This document shows positions 5,280-5,928 of a DNA stretch of 5,928 nucleotides, piece after piece. This DNA comes from Pseudomonadota bacterium (GTDB lineage: Bacteria > Pseudomonadota > Gammaproteobacteria > Burkholderiales > Burkholderiaceae_C). The stretch is from assembly GCA_023438115.1 (NCBI GenBank), contig JAEZEB010000321.1:1-5928 (forward strand), read 5' to 3'. The notes under the pieces are model-generated. The model did not search any database. It was not told the origin of the DNA and saw only the letters and a list, made by a program, of their open reading frames with translations. The translations under genes and the position numbers were made by a program. How positions within the stretch are numbered: the first letter of the stretch is position 1; every line of letters begins with the position of its first letter.

Positions 5280-5928
5280 CTACGCGCCGGTAGCGGCGCC
5301 CACCGGCACGAACTTGTCGTTGTGCTTTTCCAGCCAGCGCTCCGAAGCGCTGGAGTCCTGCTCGCTCGGATGGAAGTCGGCGCGGAAGTACGCCTTCCAC
5401 GGCTTGTACGTCAGGCGCACCAGCCCGCGCTTGCCGAAGAGGACGCTGCAGCCGCTCTTCCAGGTGCTCCACTTCCACAGCGTGCCGTCGCGCCGCAGGT
5501 TCGAGAAGGTCTGGCGCAGCGTGTCGGTGAGGAAGAACATCGTCACCGTCTTCATCCAGCGCACGCGCCACGCGTGGCTGCCGCCCAGGGCCTGGTACAG
5601 GTCGAACGCCGTGCACTTGTGCTCCGACTCCTCGGCGCTGTGCCACAGCCACAGGGTCTTCAGGCGCTCGTCGTCCTCGCCCAGCAGGTCCGGGTTGTGC
5701 AGCATGAAGTCCGCGAAGATCGCGGTGAAGTGCTCGTTGGCCGCGGTCACGCCCAGCCAGTGGCGCACGTCCTGGCCCTCCAGCTGCTTCAGGCGCTTGC
5801 GCGCGCGCGGCTCCCAGTCGTTCACCAGGCCCTGCTTCTCCAGGTGCGCGTTGTAGAGGGCATGCAGCCGCCGGTGCGTGGCCTCCTGGCCGACGAAGCC
5901 CTGCACCTCGGCGCGGAACCGCTCCTGC
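5280..5928 (-). CDS. PF10118-type 'predicted metal-dependent hydrolase', C-terminal part (cut by right edge)
   Basis: The frame is open from the right edge to a TAG at 5280-5282, giving 215 visible residues. A GTG at 5906 is in frame but is not the real start: the codons before it read QERFRAE, which continues the family helix 'lraEv.gF.GQEa.H'. The start lies beyond the window. Counting from the first complete codon, conserved features are GQEATH (Glu15, His18), NEHFTA (Glu65), and WHSAEESEHK (His96, Glu99, Glu100, Glu102, His103). A helical C-terminal part with aromatic patches follows (WKWSTWKSG, YKPWKAYF). These match the COG3687/PF10118 group, annotated as a metal-dependent hydrolase without, to my knowledge, a firmly assigned reaction. 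Repeated ExxH motifs suggest a metal-binding helical bundle. It is the upstream neighbour of the aldehyde dehydrogenase on the same strand; shared transcription is possible but a REP-like hairpin lies between them. Confidence 0.87.
   Translation of the reverse strand, partial: QERFRAEVQGFVGQEATHRRLHALYNAHLEKQGLVNDWEPRARKRLKQLEGQDVRHWLGVTAANEHFTAIFADFMLHNPDLLGEDDERLKTLWLWHSAEESEHKCTAFDLYQALGGSHAWRVRWMKTVTMFFLTDTLRQTFSNLRRDGTLWKWSTWKSGCSVLFGKRGLVRLTYKPWKAYFRADFHPSEQDSSASERWLEKHNDKFVPVGAATGA

Noticed and set aside
3773..5293. Long open frame (506 codons) on the plus strand opposite the aldehyde dehydrogenase
   Set aside because: It has biased His/Arg/Ala/Val composition, no motif, and is antisense to a well-supported enzyme. 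Its end runs through the REP-like hairpin and gives the typical spurious HPGESRD peptide.
5904..5906. GTG as the start codon of the PF10118 gene
   Set aside because: The codons upstream of it continue the conserved family sequence to the window edge, so the gene starts outside the window.

Overview
The window is very GC-rich DNA with dense coding and strong G/C bias at third codon positions. Protein style (short-chain dehydrogenase, M48-TPR protease, NAD-type aldehyde dehydrogenase, PF10118 protein) and REP-like palindromes point to a proteobacterium, most likely a betaproteobacterium of the Burkholderiales (Comamonadaceae-like). That placement is an inference from style, not from a marker gene.

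Layout, left to right. (1) Minus strand, 1-915: an SDR oxidoreductase (154-915), followed downstream by the first 28 codons of another gene cut by the left edge (1-85). The outermost ~45 bases are a G-rich low-complexity run. (2) A 184-bp divergent intergenic region (916-1099) with a perfect 12-bp palindrome next to the SDR start and a weak sigma70-like promoter for the plus strand. (3) Plus strand, 1100-3649: a tight three-gene cluster whose products all carry export signals. These are a Sec-exported protein of unrecognised family, an M48 zinc metalloprotease with a Tat-like signal and a C-terminal TPR-like region, and an outer-membrane-type lipoprotein. Spacing is 4 bp, then an ATGA overlap, so they are almost certainly co-transcribed. 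(4) A convergent intergenic region (3650-3766) filled by a long compound palindrome (3663-3746) made of two REP-like hairpins. (5) Minus strand, 3767-5928: an NAD-type aldehyde dehydrogenase (3767-5200), a short gap holding a second REP-like hairpin of another loop type (5229-5248), and the C-terminal part of a PF10118 'predicted metal-dependent hydrolase' running off the right edge.

How the genes may work together: the three plus-strand genes look like a cell-envelope module (protease, periplasmic partner, lipoprotein), probably in envelope protein quality control or outer-membrane biogenesis. The flanking minus-strand genes are oxidoreductases of general catabolism (alcohol or hydroxyacyl oxidation, aldehyde to acid) and a likely metalloenzyme; their substrates cannot be read from this window. 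No tRNA, rRNA, CRISPR array, insertion sequence or phage gene is visible. The least described parts are the envelope operon and the di-iron-like residue pattern in the PF10118 protein.
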